Shown piece after piece: positions 8,402 to 17,407 of a DNA stretch of 64,000 nt (position 1 is its first letter; each line of letters starts with the position of its first letter). This stretch comes from Clostridia bacterium (GTDB taxonomy: Bacteria; Bacillota; Clostridia; Oscillospirales; CAG-272): positions 62,001-126,000 of the forward strand of contig JAFTPV010000014.1 in NCBI GenBank assembly GCA_017463125.1, written 5' to 3'. The notes beneath the pieces are model-generated. The model worked only from the letters and a program-made list of their open reading frames with translations, had not been told where the DNA came from and made no database searches. Made by a program: the position numbers and the translations under genes.

Positions 8402-9502
8402 ATGAACAGAGTGTATAATTTCTCCGCAGGTCCGTCTATGCTTCCGCTAGAGGTTCTTGAAAAGGCACAGAAGGAAATGCTGTGCTATGGAGAGTCCGGA
8501 ATGTCAGTTATGGAGATGAGTCACAGAACTCCTGAGTTCGAGGAAATTCTTCATGGTGCAGAGGACGCGCTCAGAAAGCTGATGAACGTTCCTGCTAACT
8601 ATAAGATTCTCTTTATGCAGGGCGGCGCTTCAACGCAGTTTGCGGCAGTACCCCTCAATTTCCTTTCCGAGCATAAGTGTGCAGACTACATCGTTTCCGG
8701 TCAGTTTTCAAAGAAGGCAGCAACCGAGGCTAAAAAGTACGGCGATATTGCCATAGCGGCATCGAGCGCAGGCTCAACACCCACCTTCTCTACAATTCCG
8801 GAAACCACAAGAAGCTCCTTCCGTCCCGACGCGGATTACGTTCACATCTGCTTTAACAACACTATTTACGGAACGAAGTTCCACTATATACCCGACACGG
8901 GCAATATTCCTCTCATCGCGGATATGTCCTCCTGCATCGTTTCCGAGCCTGTTGACGTATCAAAGTTTGGTATGATTTACGCAGGAGCGCAGAAAAACGT
9001 TGCACCCGCAGGCGTTACTATCGTTATAGTCCGTAACGACCTTCTCGGCGGCGCGCGTCCCGACACTCCCGCAATGCTTGACTACAAGCTCATGGCAGAG
9101 AACGATTCTATGTATAACACTCCTCCCTGCTGGTGCATCTATATGGCGAAGCTCGTGTTCGAGTGGATACTCTCCATCGGCGGTCTTGACGAGATGAAGC
9201 GCCGCAATGAGAGAAAGGCATCTCTGCTTTACGACTACCTTGACAGCCAGTCCTACTATACCGCAAGCGTTGATAAAAAGTGCCGTTCTATGATGAACGT
9301 GGTGTTCATTACAGGGGACGCCGAGCTTGATAAGAAATTCTGTAAGGAAGCGGCAGAGCAGGGGCTTAAGAACCTTAAGGGACACAGATCCGTTGGCGGA
9401 ATGAGAGCCTCTATCTACAACGCTATGCCCTACGAGGGTGTTGAAAAGCTCGTTGACTTTATGAAAAAGTTCGCAGTAAATAATCCCAAGGGACAGTTCT
9501 GA
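8402..9502 (+). CDS. serC: Phosphoserine aminotransferase
   Basis: Transaminates 3-phosphohydroxypyruvate with glutamate, the second step of serine synthesis. 366 residues, standard length. The N-terminal VYNFSAGPSMLP is diagnostic, and the PLP lysine is at about 198 in YAGAQKN. The ATG at 8402 is preceded by ACAGG; a TTG at 8366 would add twelve atypical residues. It overlaps serA by one base (TGATG), so the two are translationally coupled. Confidence 0.96.
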   Translation: MNRVYNFSAGPSMLPLEVLEKAQKEMLCYGESGMSVMEMSHRTPEFEEILHGAEDALRKLMNVPANYKILFMQGGASTQFAAVPLNFLSEHKCADYIVSGQFSKKAATEAKKYGDIAIAASSAGSTPTFSTIPETTRSSFRPDADYVHICFNNTIYGTKFHYIPDTGNIPLIADMSSCIVSEPVDVSKFGMIYAGAQKNVAPAGVTIVIVRNDLLGGARPDTPAMLDYKLMAENDSMYNTPPCWCIYMAKLVFEWILSIGGLDEMKRRNERKASLLYDYLDSQSYYTASVDKKCRSMMNVVFITGDAELDKKFCKEAAEQGLKNLKGHRSVGGMRASIYNAMPYEGVEKLVDFMKKFAVNNPKGQF

Positions 9503-10707
9503 TGAACCAAAAACCAGAAAATATTGTAGGAAATGTAAATAAAACTATGAAAAAGATTAAATTAATGAATAAAATTGCCACCGTAGGCACTGACGTTTTT
9601 GACAAGGCGGCCTACGAGGTATCTGACAGCGTCACAAATCCCGACGCTATAATGGTAAGGTCTGCAAGCCTTCACGAGATGGAGTACAACGACGAGCTTC
9701 TTGCTATTTCAAGAGCGGGTGCTGGTGTCAACAATATTCCCGTTGAGGAGTGTGCATCTCGCGGTATCGTAGTATTTAATACCCCCGGCGCTAACGCAAA
9801 CGGAGTAAAGGAGCTTGCCGTTACGGCACTTATGCTCGCCTCCCGCGACGTTGTTGGCGGTATCGAGTGGGTAAAGGCAAATGCAGGCGACCCGAATATC
9901 GCAAAGACTGTTGAGAAGGAAAAATCTAAGTTTGCAGGCTGTGAGATACTCGGCAAGACGCTTGGCGTTATCGGTCTTGGCGCTATCGGCGGTCTTGTTG
10001 CAAACACGGCAAAGAACCTTGGTATGAAGGTTGTAGGCTGCGACCCCTACCTTACCGTCAACGCCGCATGGAGCCTCTCAAGCTCGGTTCATCACGCCGA
10101 CAGCTATGACGAGATTTACGCCGTAGCGGATTATATCACTCTTCACGTTCCCGCGACCTCTTCTACTAAGGGAATGATTAACAAGGAAACTATCGCTAAA
10201 ATGAAGGACGGCGTAAGAATAATTAACCTTGCGCGCGCCGAGCTTGTCAACGCTGCTGATATGAAGGAAGCACTCGAGTCTGGAAAAGTAGCCGCTTATG
10301 TGACTGATTTCCCCACTCCAGACACAGTAGGGATGAAAAATACGGTCAACATTCCCCACCTTGGCGCATCTACCGCCGAGAGCGAGGACAACTGCGCTAT
10401 AATGGCGGCGCACGAGCTTGACGAATTCTTAAAGAGCGGAAATATCAAAAATTCGGTCAATTATCCCGCAGTTTCAATCCCCCACACAGGCGATCACCGT
10501 ATTTGTCTTTGCCACAAAAATATTGCCAACGTCCTCTCCCAGATTACCGGCATAGTTTCCGGTGAGGGAATTAACATCGAAAACTTCTCAAACGGCTCAA
10601 AAGGCGACTATGCCTACACCATCGTTGAGATAAAGGTTTCTGTTCCCGAGAAGATTATTCCCAAGCTCGAGGCTATTGAGGGCGTCATTAAAGTTAGAGT
10701 TATTTGA
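9502..10707 (+). CDS. serA: D-3-phosphoglycerate dehydrogenase
   Basis: Oxidises 3-phosphoglycerate to 3-phosphohydroxypyruvate, the first step of serine synthesis. 401 residues. The NAD-binding GLGAIG is at about 158-163. The catalytic arginine lies in INLARAEL and the histidine in IPHLGASTAESEDN. A C-terminal ACT domain (about 330-401) suggests serine feedback. The start at 9502 has AAGGGA upstream and overlaps the serC stop; a second ATG at 9547 gives the more usual 386 residues, and the first 15 residues look non-homologous. The gene order serC-serA is common in Clostridia. Confidence 0.95.
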   Translation: MNQKPENIVGNVNKTMKKIKLMNKIATVGTDVFDKAAYEVSDSVTNPDAIMVRSASLHEMEYNDELLAISRAGAGVNNIPVEECASRGIVVFNTPGANANGVKELAVTALMLASRDVVGGIEWVKANAGDPNIAKTVEKEKSKFAGCEILGKTLGVIGLGAIGGLVANTAKNLGMKVVGCDPYLTVNAAWSLSSSVHHADSYDEIYAVADYITLHVPATSSTKGMINKETIAKMKDGVRIINLARAELVNAADMKEALESGKVAAYVTDFPTPDTVGMKNTVNIPHLGASTAESEDNCAIMAAHELDEFLKSGNIKNSVNYPAVSIPHTGDHRICLCHKNIANVLSQITGIVSGEGINIENFSNGSKGDYAYTIVEIKVSVPEKIIPKLEAIEGVIKVRVI

Positions 10708-10731
10708 TTAAAATAACTAATCTCCCTAAGG

Positions 10732-10760
10732 AAGAAGAGGGCAATAGCTCTCTTCTTTTT
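10732..10760 (+). terminator. Terminator of the serC-serA operon
   Basis: AAGAAGAG (10732-10739) pairs with CTCTTCTT (10750-10757), followed by T. Confidence 0.75.
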
Positions 10761-10778
10761 CTATTTTCTTAAAATTTA

Positions 10779-10807
10779 TTGAAAGTTTTCTTCATTTGTG
10801 TTAAAAT
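10779..10807 (+). promoter_or_regulatory. Sigma-A promoter of the YitT-family gene
   Basis: TTGAAA-N17-TAAAAT, 43 bases ahead of the start codon. Confidence 0.65.
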
Positions 10808-10850
10808 AATATAGTATGATATAACAAAAACAATTTTAACGGAGCGATTT

Positions 10851-11777
10851 ATGAAAGTAAGATCCTACACAAAATCCGACCTTATAGCAATGCTCAAAAA
10901 TTTTCTTTTAGTCGTTTTAGGAACTCTGATTTTGGCGCTGGGGTGTGCGATATTCGTCGTACCCTTTGACCTCGTAACAGGCGGTGCTACGGGTCTATCA
11001 ATAGTTATTGACAATATTCTCGGCGGCCTTGTACCGATAGATATTATTATCGCCGTATTAACTTGGGGACTCTTCTTCCTCGGGCTTATATTCCTCGGAC
11101 GCGACTTTGCTATAAAGACGCTGGTGTCCACGATAATATACCCGGTTGCGATTTCCGTTTTTATGCGCCTTGTGTCCCCGGACGTTTTAGGCGGCTTCTT
11201 CTATCTTCAGAGCTCGGTGCACTCGGACATAGCGCTTATAATAGGCTCGCTCTTTGGTGGCGTGTGCATAGGCACGGGCTGTGCGCTGACCTTCCTTGGC
11301 GGCGGCTCTACGGGTGGAATTGATATAATTGCCTTTATTCTTTGTAAATTCTTCAAGAGGTGGAAGAGCTCTGTCGTTATATTCTTAATAGACGGCATAA
11401 CGGTCCTGCTCGGTATGTTCGTTATCGGCGACCTAGTCCTGACCCTTCTCGGCATCATCTCCGCATTCATCGGTGCTATGGTTATAGACCGCATCTTCCT
11501 CGGACGCACGCAGGCCTTCACCGCCGAGATAATTTCCGATAGGTACGAGGAGATAGTCGCCGTAATAAGAGATAACGTAAGAAGAACGTCAACAGTCATC
11601 GACGTTGTCGGCGCATATTCGGGGGAGAAAAAGAAGATGGTTATGGTGACATTCACTATGCGCCAGTACGCCGAGCTGATAACGGCAGTGAACAGGATAG
11701 ACAAAAAGGCATTCGTAACCATAAGCCGTGCCCACGAGATAAACGGCGAGGGCTGGACGTATGGCGAGCACGACTAG
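10851..11777 (+). CDS. YitT family membrane protein (YitT plus DUF2179 domain)
   Basis: 308-residue integral membrane protein. The N-terminal two thirds hold five to six helices with the family marks VVPFDLVTGGATGLSIV and GCALTFLGGGSTGGIDI. The C-terminal soluble part (about 220-300) matches the DUF2179 layout, with DVVGAYSGEKKKMVMVTF and RIDKKAFVTISRAHEINGEG. YitT proteins are widespread in Firmicutes and their transport role is not settled. The start follows ACGGAG. It is probably monocistronic; the next gene starts about 110 bases downstream. Confidence 0.9.
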   Translation: MKVRSYTKSDLIAMLKNFLLVVLGTLILALGCAIFVVPFDLVTGGATGLSIVIDNILGGLVPIDIIIAVLTWGLFFLGLIFLGRDFAIKTLVSTIIYPVAISVFMRLVSPDVLGGFFYLQSSVHSDIALIIGSLFGGVCIGTGCALTFLGGGSTGGIDIIAFILCKFFKRWKSSVVIFLIDGITVLLGMFVIGDLVLTLLGIISAFIGAMVIDRIFLGRTQAFTAEIISDRYEEIVAVIRDNVRRTSTVIDVVGAYSGEKKKMVMVTFTMRQYAELITAVNRIDKKAFVTISRAHEINGEGWTYGEHD

Positions 11778-11889
11778 TACCGAAAAATTTTCGAAAAACT
11801 TTTCGTTAAGCAAAATATTGACTTTAATTGTGGCAGAGTTTATAATGATTATAAGGCTCTGCCATCTTTATTTTATGAGGAAAAAAGCT

Positions 11890-13830
11890 ATGTATAACTT
11901 TTCTATGATGCCCTTAAACGACGCCCATTTTGACGAGATGTGCGCTGATATAAAGGAGCAGTATAAGCGCGGGATAACGACCTGCCCTCTGTTTATTATG
12001 ACGCTAGTTCCGGAGGGGGAGCCTGTTTGGGACAAGGTCCGCCCTATGTGCGAAAAGTTTGCGAGATTTCGTGACGAGCTGGCCAAGGACGGTGTTCCCG
12101 CAGGCGTGCTTATCCAGGCATCTCTCGGTCACGGCTATGATATAAACCTCGCGCCGTTCACGAGATTTTTAGGTGTTAGGGACGGTGAGGAAAAGAACGT
12201 TTATTGCCCTTATGACAAGGAGTTTCTTGCTCACTTTAAGAGTGTTATAAAAAGGATTGCGCTGGAGCGCCCTGCCGCAATAATGCTGGACGACGATTTC
12301 AGAATAATGATGCGTCCCGGTCAGGGCTGCGCCTGCAAGCTTCACATGGCGGAGTTTGAGAGAAGAACCGGTAAGAGGTGGTCTAGGGACGAGATGTGGG
12401 CGCATATTGAGAGCCACCCGGACGACGACCCCTTGACAGTTGCGTTTATAGATATGCAGACCGACTCGCTGATAGAGGCGTCAAAGGTGTTCCGCGAGGG
12501 AATTGACGAGGTTGACCCCAAAATACAGGGTATAAACTGCACATCTGGCGACCTCTGTGACTCGGTTGTTTATACAAACCCTCACTTTGCCGGCAAGGGC
12601 AATCCAACGATGGTAAGAGTACCCTGCGGTACCTACGCGCCTATTTCCGTCCGCGAGTTCAGTGACGTAATGCGCCGCGCCGCCGTCTGTGTATCAAGGC
12701 TCAAAAAGGGCAGAATTGATATAATACTCGGTGAAACGGATACCATTCCCTTCAACCGTTACGGCAAGAACGCAAGATACCTACACAGCCACTACACCGC
12801 CGCAATTCTCGAGGGTGTCAAAGGCGCAAAGCATTGGATAACCAGAACATCAGCCTGGGAGCCAAGGTCGGGCAGAGCGTTCAGAGATATTCTCGCCGAG
12901 CACTGCGACTTTTACGAAAACCTTGCCGACTGTGTTGAGGGGATTAAATGGGTGGGCGCAAACTCCGCGTTCATTGAGCTGAAGCGCCACCGCTATCACC
13001 TCGATAACCCTTGGAAATATCACGAGAACTTCTGGGCAACCAAGTGCCTCGAGCGCCTCGGCTTACCCTTCTATTTTGCCGAGCCGTCAATCGAGTGCCG
13101 CGCAACCTTCCTCGAGGACTGTATCGTAAAGCACATGACCGACGAGGAGATAAAAACGGTATTCTCGGGCAGCGTATTTATGACAAGTCAGGTTGCCTCC
13201 GACCTTATTGAACGCGGCTACGGCGAGCTTCTCGGAGTTACGGTAAAGGACTGGGAAGGGATGCTTGCAAAGGGCGAGTTCTTTGAGTTTGACCCCTCGG
13301 CTAGCTGCACCGCGCAGAAGAACCGAAAAATGCTCATTCCCACAAACGATAAAGTAGAGGTTCTTTCCTATTCATATAGACCCATCTCGAGTGAGAAAAA
13401 GCCCCTCTCTCCCGCAGTAACCCTCCTTGATAGAGGAGAGGGAAAGCTCTCGGTCGTTTACGCAGGAACACCCGACGCCGAGCATAACTATATGGAGGGC
13501 TTCTCGTTCCTTAACGAGTCGCGCAAGCGTCAGTTCGTAGACATTCTTACTCGTGCGGGCGCACTGCCTATCTACTACGAGGGTGACGAGGAGGTACTTC
13601 TCCGTGCAGGAAAAATTCGTGACGGAAGGCTCCTTGCCTCCTTCATAAACCTTGGTTATGACCCGCTAGATGAGCTTGACCTCGTGCTTGATTTCACTCC
13701 TTCCGAAATAGCGTATCTTGACAGTAACGGCAAGGAAATAAAGCTTGATTTCGTTCTCTCGGAGGGCGGCAGATGCAAGGTTATGACGGAACTGCAGCCG
13801 ATGTATCCCCTTGTTTTACTTATGAAATAA
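11890..13830 (+). CDS. Glycosidase-like TIM-barrel protein, family uncertain
   Basis: 646-residue cytoplasmic protein with no signal peptide. I do not recognise a named family. Its plan resembles clan-A glycosidases of the GH42 or hypothetical glycosidase type: a barrel of about 430 residues with an acidic AIMLDDDFRI strand end, HSHYTAAILEGVKGAKHWI, then a Rossmann-like middle part and a beta-rich C-terminal domain ending YPLVLLMK, as in GH42 trimerisation and C-terminal domains. The start at 11890 follows GAGGA; ATG 11875 is also possible. The longer reading from 11761 would overlap the YitT gene and adds unrelated residues. Substrate unknown. Confidence 0.55.
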   Translation: MYNFSMMPLNDAHFDEMCADIKEQYKRGITTCPLFIMTLVPEGEPVWDKVRPMCEKFARFRDELAKDGVPAGVLIQASLGHGYDINLAPFTRFLGVRDGEEKNVYCPYDKEFLAHFKSVIKRIALERPAAIMLDDDFRIMMRPGQGCACKLHMAEFERRTGKRWSRDEMWAHIESHPDDDPLTVAFIDMQTDSLIEASKVFREGIDEVDPKIQGINCTSGDLCDSVVYTNPHFAGKGNPTMVRVPCGTYAPISVREFSDVMRRAAVCVSRLKKGRIDIILGETDTIPFNRYGKNARYLHSHYTAAILEGVKGAKHWITRTSAWEPRSGRAFRDILAEHCDFYENLADCVEGIKWVGANSAFIELKRHRYHLDNPWKYHENFWATKCLERLGLPFYFAEPSIECRATFLEDCIVKHMTDEEIKTVFSGSVFMTSQVASDLIERGYGELLGVTVKDWEGMLAKGEFFEFDPSASCTAQKNRKMLIPTNDKVEVLSYSYRPISSEKKPLSPAVTLLDRGEGKLSVVYAGTPDAEHNYMEGFSFLNESRKRQFVDILTRAGALPIYYEGDEEVLLRAGKIRDGRLLASFINLGYDPLDELDLVLDFTPSEIAYLDSNGKEIKLDFVLSEGGRCKVMTELQPMYPLVLLMK

Positions 13831-13868
13831 ATTCTATCAAAAGATTTCCCCAAGAGGTATACTACGAA

Positions 13869-13985
13869 AAACCTCATCTAACGCTCACCGCCTTCGGCTG
13901 CGGTCCCCCTTCCCCAACACGTTACGCTACGCTCCACTGGGGAAGTCTTTCTCACGCCGCTTTGCTATACGCTGGAGAAGGCTAA
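13869..13985. repeat. Intergenic GC-rich repeat element
   Basis: A stretch made of short self-complementary words (CCGCCTTCGGCTGCGG, TTCCCCAA with TTGGGGAA-type partners) ending in GGAGAAGGCT. Its words resemble the ends of the repeat pair at 14.4-14.7 kb. It has no start, ribosome site or codon structure. I read it as a palindromic intergenic repeat of the kind scattered through gut Clostridia. Confidence 0.5.
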
Positions 13986-14008
13986 AACAAGGCTGGCAAA
14001 ATAAAATC

Positions 14009-14034
14009 ACGGCACCCATTTGGGTGCCGTTTTA
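14009..14034 (+). terminator. Terminator after the glycosidase-like gene
   Basis: ACGGCACCCA (14009-14018) pairs perfectly with TGGGTGCCGT (14021-14030), followed by TTT. It lies 180 bases after the stop, beyond the repeat. Confidence 0.85.
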
Positions 14035-14040
14035 GCTGTT

Positions 14041-14400
14041 TCGCGACAAATTGAACTTGCGTTTATGTAAAAAGCATAAGGTACGCTTTTTCTTTGTTCA
14101 TATTTTCTCTCCTTTCTCCTTTTATCAAGCGTACTTTATCCCAAAAAACAAAAAGTGCGCCAATCGGAATTGGCGCACAAAAACGCAAATTCCTTTTGTC
14201 GCCAAACAAACTGAACATGGCACGGGCACAAACTCTTGACACGTTCGGAATTTGCATTTTGTCAAAGTCCTACGTATAAAAAGTTTGCGCAAAAAAAGGT
14301 ATTGTTATTCCTATGAATAAAAATACACCCATTTTATATATTCAGTTTGTTTGGCAAGTATATTCTATCACTTTTTTTAATATTTGTCAATATATATTTT
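14041..14400. other. Structured AT-rich region without a convincing gene
   Basis: It contains a perfect 15-bp inverted repeat, GCCAAACAAACTGAA (14201-14215) and its complement (14341-14355), 125 bases apart. A strong hairpin GTGCGCCAAT/ATTGGCGCAC (14155-14178) has its T-run on the minus strand. On the minus strand AAGGAGAG precedes an ATG with only 12 codons (end near 14063), and that ribosome site is flanked by complementary GTACGCTT and AAGCGTAC. A longer minus frame of 64 codons exists, but its composition is not protein-like. I annotate no gene. Confidence 0.5.
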
Positions 14401-14443
14401 ACGGGCACCTCACCTGTCACCAAAGCGAGTAGAGATAATGCCA

Positions 14444-14649
14444 ACTCACGAACATACTCATCCGTCATACTCGAATAAATTCTCGTATGCCACCTTCTCT
14501 TCCTTAGAGAAGGCTTTTTGTAGTTAGTTTTCGTATATGAATAAACAAATTAACCCAAAGGTTGAATATGTTTTAGCATTTAGCCTTCTCTAAGGAAGAG
14601 AAGGTGGGGCAGATGCAAGCATCTGCCCCGGATGAGTATGTTCGTGAGT
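14444..14649. repeat. Inverted pair of REP-like elements
   Basis: Arm 1 holds ACTCACGAACATACTCATCC(G) at 14444-14464 and a 26-base block at 14490-14515. Arm 2 holds the exact reverse complements at 14629-14649 (21 bases) and 14582-14607 (26 bases). Weaker similarity runs about 25 bases further out on both sides. Between the conserved blocks each arm carries a different small hairpin: CATAC/GTATG in arm 1 and GGGCAGATGC/GCATCTGCCC in arm 2. The 26-base block is itself a hairpin (CCTTCTCT/AGAGAAGG). No ORF. Confidence 0.85.
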
Positions 14650-14759
14650 CAGCGTCATCTCTGTTCCGCAGAGCCGGCGGAGAGGCGAAACAATGATAGC
14701 AGTACAGATGTTGGCTCAATGGAGTGTGCAACACCGCTTGCACGATTGCGGCAAAAAAT

Positions 14760-14793
14760 AAAAATGACCGACTCAAGTGAATCGGTCATTTTT
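14760..14793. terminator. Bidirectional terminator downstream of the DUF308 gene
   Basis: A 12-bp perfect stem, AAAAATGACCGA (14760-14771) with TCGGTCATTTTT (14782-14793). The A and T flanks allow termination on both strands; the DUF308 gene on the minus strand is the likely user. Confidence 0.85.
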
Positions 14794-14812
14794 AAGTAAA
14801 ACGAGTTTTCGA

Positions 14813-15271
14813 TTACTTCTTAAGCGAAGCGATGAGTCCAAGCACACCGTCGATGGCAAGAAGCACACCGGTAACGACGATAACGATCTCGAGGCCGTTA
14901 CCGAAAGCAAGCATGACGCCTACCGCTATTGTAAGAGCGGGGAACACAACGTCAAGAGCATTGGGATGTTTCTTCTTAAATACGTCAAGAAGCGCAACCA
15001 CACCCTTAACCGCGATCATAATACCGAAAACGAGCAGCACGATTGCCGTAGCAACCCAACCGAGTACCATAATAGCGATACCGATGATAAGGCTGACGGC
15101 TCCGCCGTTGTAATTCTTCTTAACCACGTCAAGCACACCTGAAATAATGAAGAATATGCCCGCGATAGTCATAGCCCAGTCGAGCGTCTGAAGTCGGAAT
15201 ATCATTAGCAGTGCGCCGATGATAATGTAGAGAACCGAAGAAAAAAGTTCTGAATTTGTTTTCTTTGCCAT
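14813..15271 (-). CDS. DUF308 (HdeD-like) membrane protein
   Basis: 152 residues with about six hydrophobic helices. The repeated pattern of a helix followed by GIFFIISGVLDVV, GIMIAVKGVVALLD and GVLLAIDGVLGLI is the DUF308 repeat found in HdeD-like proteins. The E. coli member is linked to acid stress; the role in Firmicutes is unknown. The ATG follows AAAGGAG. It is monocistronic, with its own promoter and a bidirectional terminator. Confidence 0.8.
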   Translation of the reverse strand: MAKKTNSELFSSVLYIIIGALLMIFRLQTLDWAMTIAGIFFIISGVLDVVKKNYNGGAVSLIIGIAIMVLGWVATAIVLLVFGIMIAVKGVVALLDVFKKKHPNALDVVFPALTIAVGVMLAFGNGLEIVIVVTGVLLAIDGVLGLIASLKK

Positions 15272-15302
15272 AATAAAACTCCTTTATTAAAAATCCAGTA
15301 AA

Positions 15303-15331
15303 ATTATAACATATTCTGACAAAAATTTCAA
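15303..15331 (-). promoter_or_regulatory. Sigma-A promoter of the DUF308 gene
   Basis: Minus strand TTGAAA-N17-TATAAT, about 32 bases ahead of the start codon. Confidence 0.75.
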
Positions 15332-15379
15332 TAATAAGAAAAACATTTCTTCTCTTTTAAGAAAATATTTATCTAAATA

Positions 15380-15408
15380 TTGCATTTTTTCTCACATTAT
15401 GCTATAAT
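15380..15408 (+). promoter_or_regulatory. Sigma-A promoter of typA
   Basis: TTGCAT-N17-TATAAT, 48 bases ahead of the start codon. It is divergent from the DUF308 promoter. Confidence 0.75.
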
Positions 15409-15455
15409 ACTAGAGTTAAAAATGAACATAGACAAAAAAGTGAGGTCTTTAGGGA

Positions 15456-17300
15456 ATGAAAAGAACCGATTTAAGAAATATTGCGATAATTGCTCACGTT
15501 GATCACGGTAAGACAACTCTAGTTGACGAGATGCTCCGCCAGGGCGGTATCTACCGTGAAAATCAGGAGATGGAAGACAGAGTCATGGACTCAAACGACC
15601 TCGAGCGCGAGAGAGGTATAACCATTCTTGCAAAGAATACCGCAATTCACTATAAGGATGTTAAGATTAACGTTATAGACACCCCCGGTCACGCTGACTT
15701 TGGCGGTGAGGTTGAGCGTATACTTAAGATGGTAAACGGCGTTATCCTTCTCGTTGACGCGGCAGAGGGTCCTATGCCCCAGACACGCTTCGTGCTTGAG
15801 AAGGCGCTCTCTATGAATCACCGCGTTATCGTCGTGGTTAATAAGATAGACCGCCCCGACGCACGTCTTGACGAGATAGGTGACGAGGTTCTTGAGCTTC
15901 TTCTTGAGCTTGACGCAACGAACGAGCAGCTCGATTCCCCGATGCTCTTCTGCTCGGGCAGAGCAGGCACCGCCTCCTTTGACCCCCACACGCCCGGCAA
16001 GGACTTAACACCCCTGCTTGATACTATCCTTGAATATATGCCCACACCCGACGGCGAGGAGGACGAGCCTCTTCAACTTCTCGTTTCATCTATTGACTAT
16101 AACGAGTTCGTCGGCAGAATAGGTATCGGACGCATTGAGCGCGGTACGATAAAGCAAGGACAGGGCGTTGCTATTACGAATTATCACGGTGACGGCAAAT
16201 CCCGTCCCGCAAAGATTGTTTCGCTCTATCAGTTCGACGGACTGAAGCGTGTTCCCGTAACGGAGGCAAAGGTCGGAGATATAATCTGCTTCTCGGGCTG
16301 CGAGGATATCGCAATAGGTGATACGGTCTGCTCTCCCGCAAGACCCGAGCCGCTTGAGTTTATCAAGGTCGGCGAGCCTACTATGGAGATGACCTTCTCG
16401 GTAAATGATTCTCCCTTTGCAGGTAAGGAGGGTAAGTTCGTTACCTCGCGTCACCTTCGTGCAAGACTTTACAGAGAGCTTCTTAAGGACGTATCTCTCA
16501 GAGTTACCGACGGTGACACCACCGACTCCTTCAGAGTTGCGGGCAGAGGTGAAATGCACCTTTCCATTCTTATTGAGAATATGCGCCGCGAGGGCTACGA
16601 GCTCTGCTGCTCTAACCCCAGAGTGCTTTATAAGGAAATCGACGGAGTTAAGTGCGAGCCTATCGAGAAGGTTATAGTTGACGTTCCCGAGGAGTATGTC
16701 GGCGCCGTTATGGAAAAGCTCGGAGCGAGAAAGGGTACCCTTGACGATATGCAGCTTCACGGCACTCGCCAGAAGCTCTTCTATACTATACCCACAAGAT
16801 GTCTTTTTGGTTACCGCTCGGAGCTTCTTACCGATACGAGAGGCGAGGGACTTATCTCCACGCTCTTCGCAGGCTACGAGCCGTTCAGAGGCGAGATAAA
16901 GACGAGATTTACCTCCTCACTCGTTGCCTCCGAAAAGGGTATTTCCACAACCTACGGTCTGTTCCAGGCGCAAGACAGAGGTCCTCTCTTCATCGGTCCC
17001 GCAACCCCCGTATACGAGGGTATGATTGTCGGCGAGAACCCCAAGCCCGATGACATTGAGGTAAACGTCTGCCGCGAGAAGCACCTGACGGCTATCCGTT
17101 CTGCCGGTGCTGACGAAAAGCTCACTCTTATAACCCCCGTTCAGCTCTCTCTTGAAGAAGCTATCGAGTTCATCACCGACGAGGAGCTTATCGAGGTAAC
17201 ACCTAAGTCCATAAGACTCCGTAAGGTAGTTCTCGACACCCCCTCCAGAAAGCGTATTCAGGCGCAAAAGCGCGCCGCCCTGAAGGAACAGGGAAAGTAA
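15456..17300 (+). CDS. typA: Ribosome-associated GTPase TypA/BipA
   Basis: Translational GTPase of the EF-G/LepA group that acts on the ribosome, with roles in 50S assembly and stress. 614 residues, standard length. The GTPase motifs are AHVDHGKT (about 13-20), RGITI, DTPGH (about 75-79) and NKID. The C-terminal half has the TypA-specific order, including RVLYKEIDG, GTLDDMQ and YGLFQAQDRG. The start follows AGGGA. It is monocistronic, with its own promoter and terminator. Confidence 0.97.
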   Translation: MKRTDLRNIAIIAHVDHGKTTLVDEMLRQGGIYRENQEMEDRVMDSNDLERERGITILAKNTAIHYKDVKINVIDTPGHADFGGEVERILKMVNGVILLVDAAEGPMPQTRFVLEKALSMNHRVIVVVNKIDRPDARLDEIGDEVLELLLELDATNEQLDSPMLFCSGRAGTASFDPHTPGKDLTPLLDTILEYMPTPDGEEDEPLQLLVSSIDYNEFVGRIGIGRIERGTIKQGQGVAITNYHGDGKSRPAKIVSLYQFDGLKRVPVTEAKVGDIICFSGCEDIAIGDTVCSPARPEPLEFIKVGEPTMEMTFSVNDSPFAGKEGKFVTSRHLRARLYRELLKDVSLRVTDGDTTDSFRVAGRGEMHLSILIENMRREGYELCCSNPRVLYKEIDGVKCEPIEKVIVDVPEEYVGAVMEKLGARKGTLDDMQLHGTRQKLFYTIPTRCLFGYRSELLTDTRGEGLISTLFAGYEPFRGEIKTRFTSSLVASEKGISTTYGLFQAQDRGPLFIGPATPVYEGMIVGENPKPDDIEVNVCREKHLTAIRSAGADEKLTLITPVQLSLEEAIEFITDEELIEVTPKSIRLRKVVLDTPSRKRIQAQKRAALKEQGK

Positions 17301-17339
17301 GCGAGATACACTCGGCGCTATCAATTAAATAAACAAGCG

Positions 17340-17367
17340 AAAAACTCCCTTGAAAAAGGGAGTTTTT
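17340..17367 (+). terminator. Terminator of typA
   Basis: AACTCCCTT pairs with AAGGGAGTT and is followed by TTT. The A-run on the left side means it could also serve the convergent repressor gene. Confidence 0.85.
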
Positions 17368-17407
17368 CTGATATAGGAGAGCTTTTTGGAAACAATAATT
17401 TACATTT

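Noticed and set aside
14063..14257. 64-codon minus-strand frame
   Set aside because: The start lacks a ribosome site, and the frame crosses a strong terminator hairpin and one end of an inverted repeat. The composition is not protein-like.
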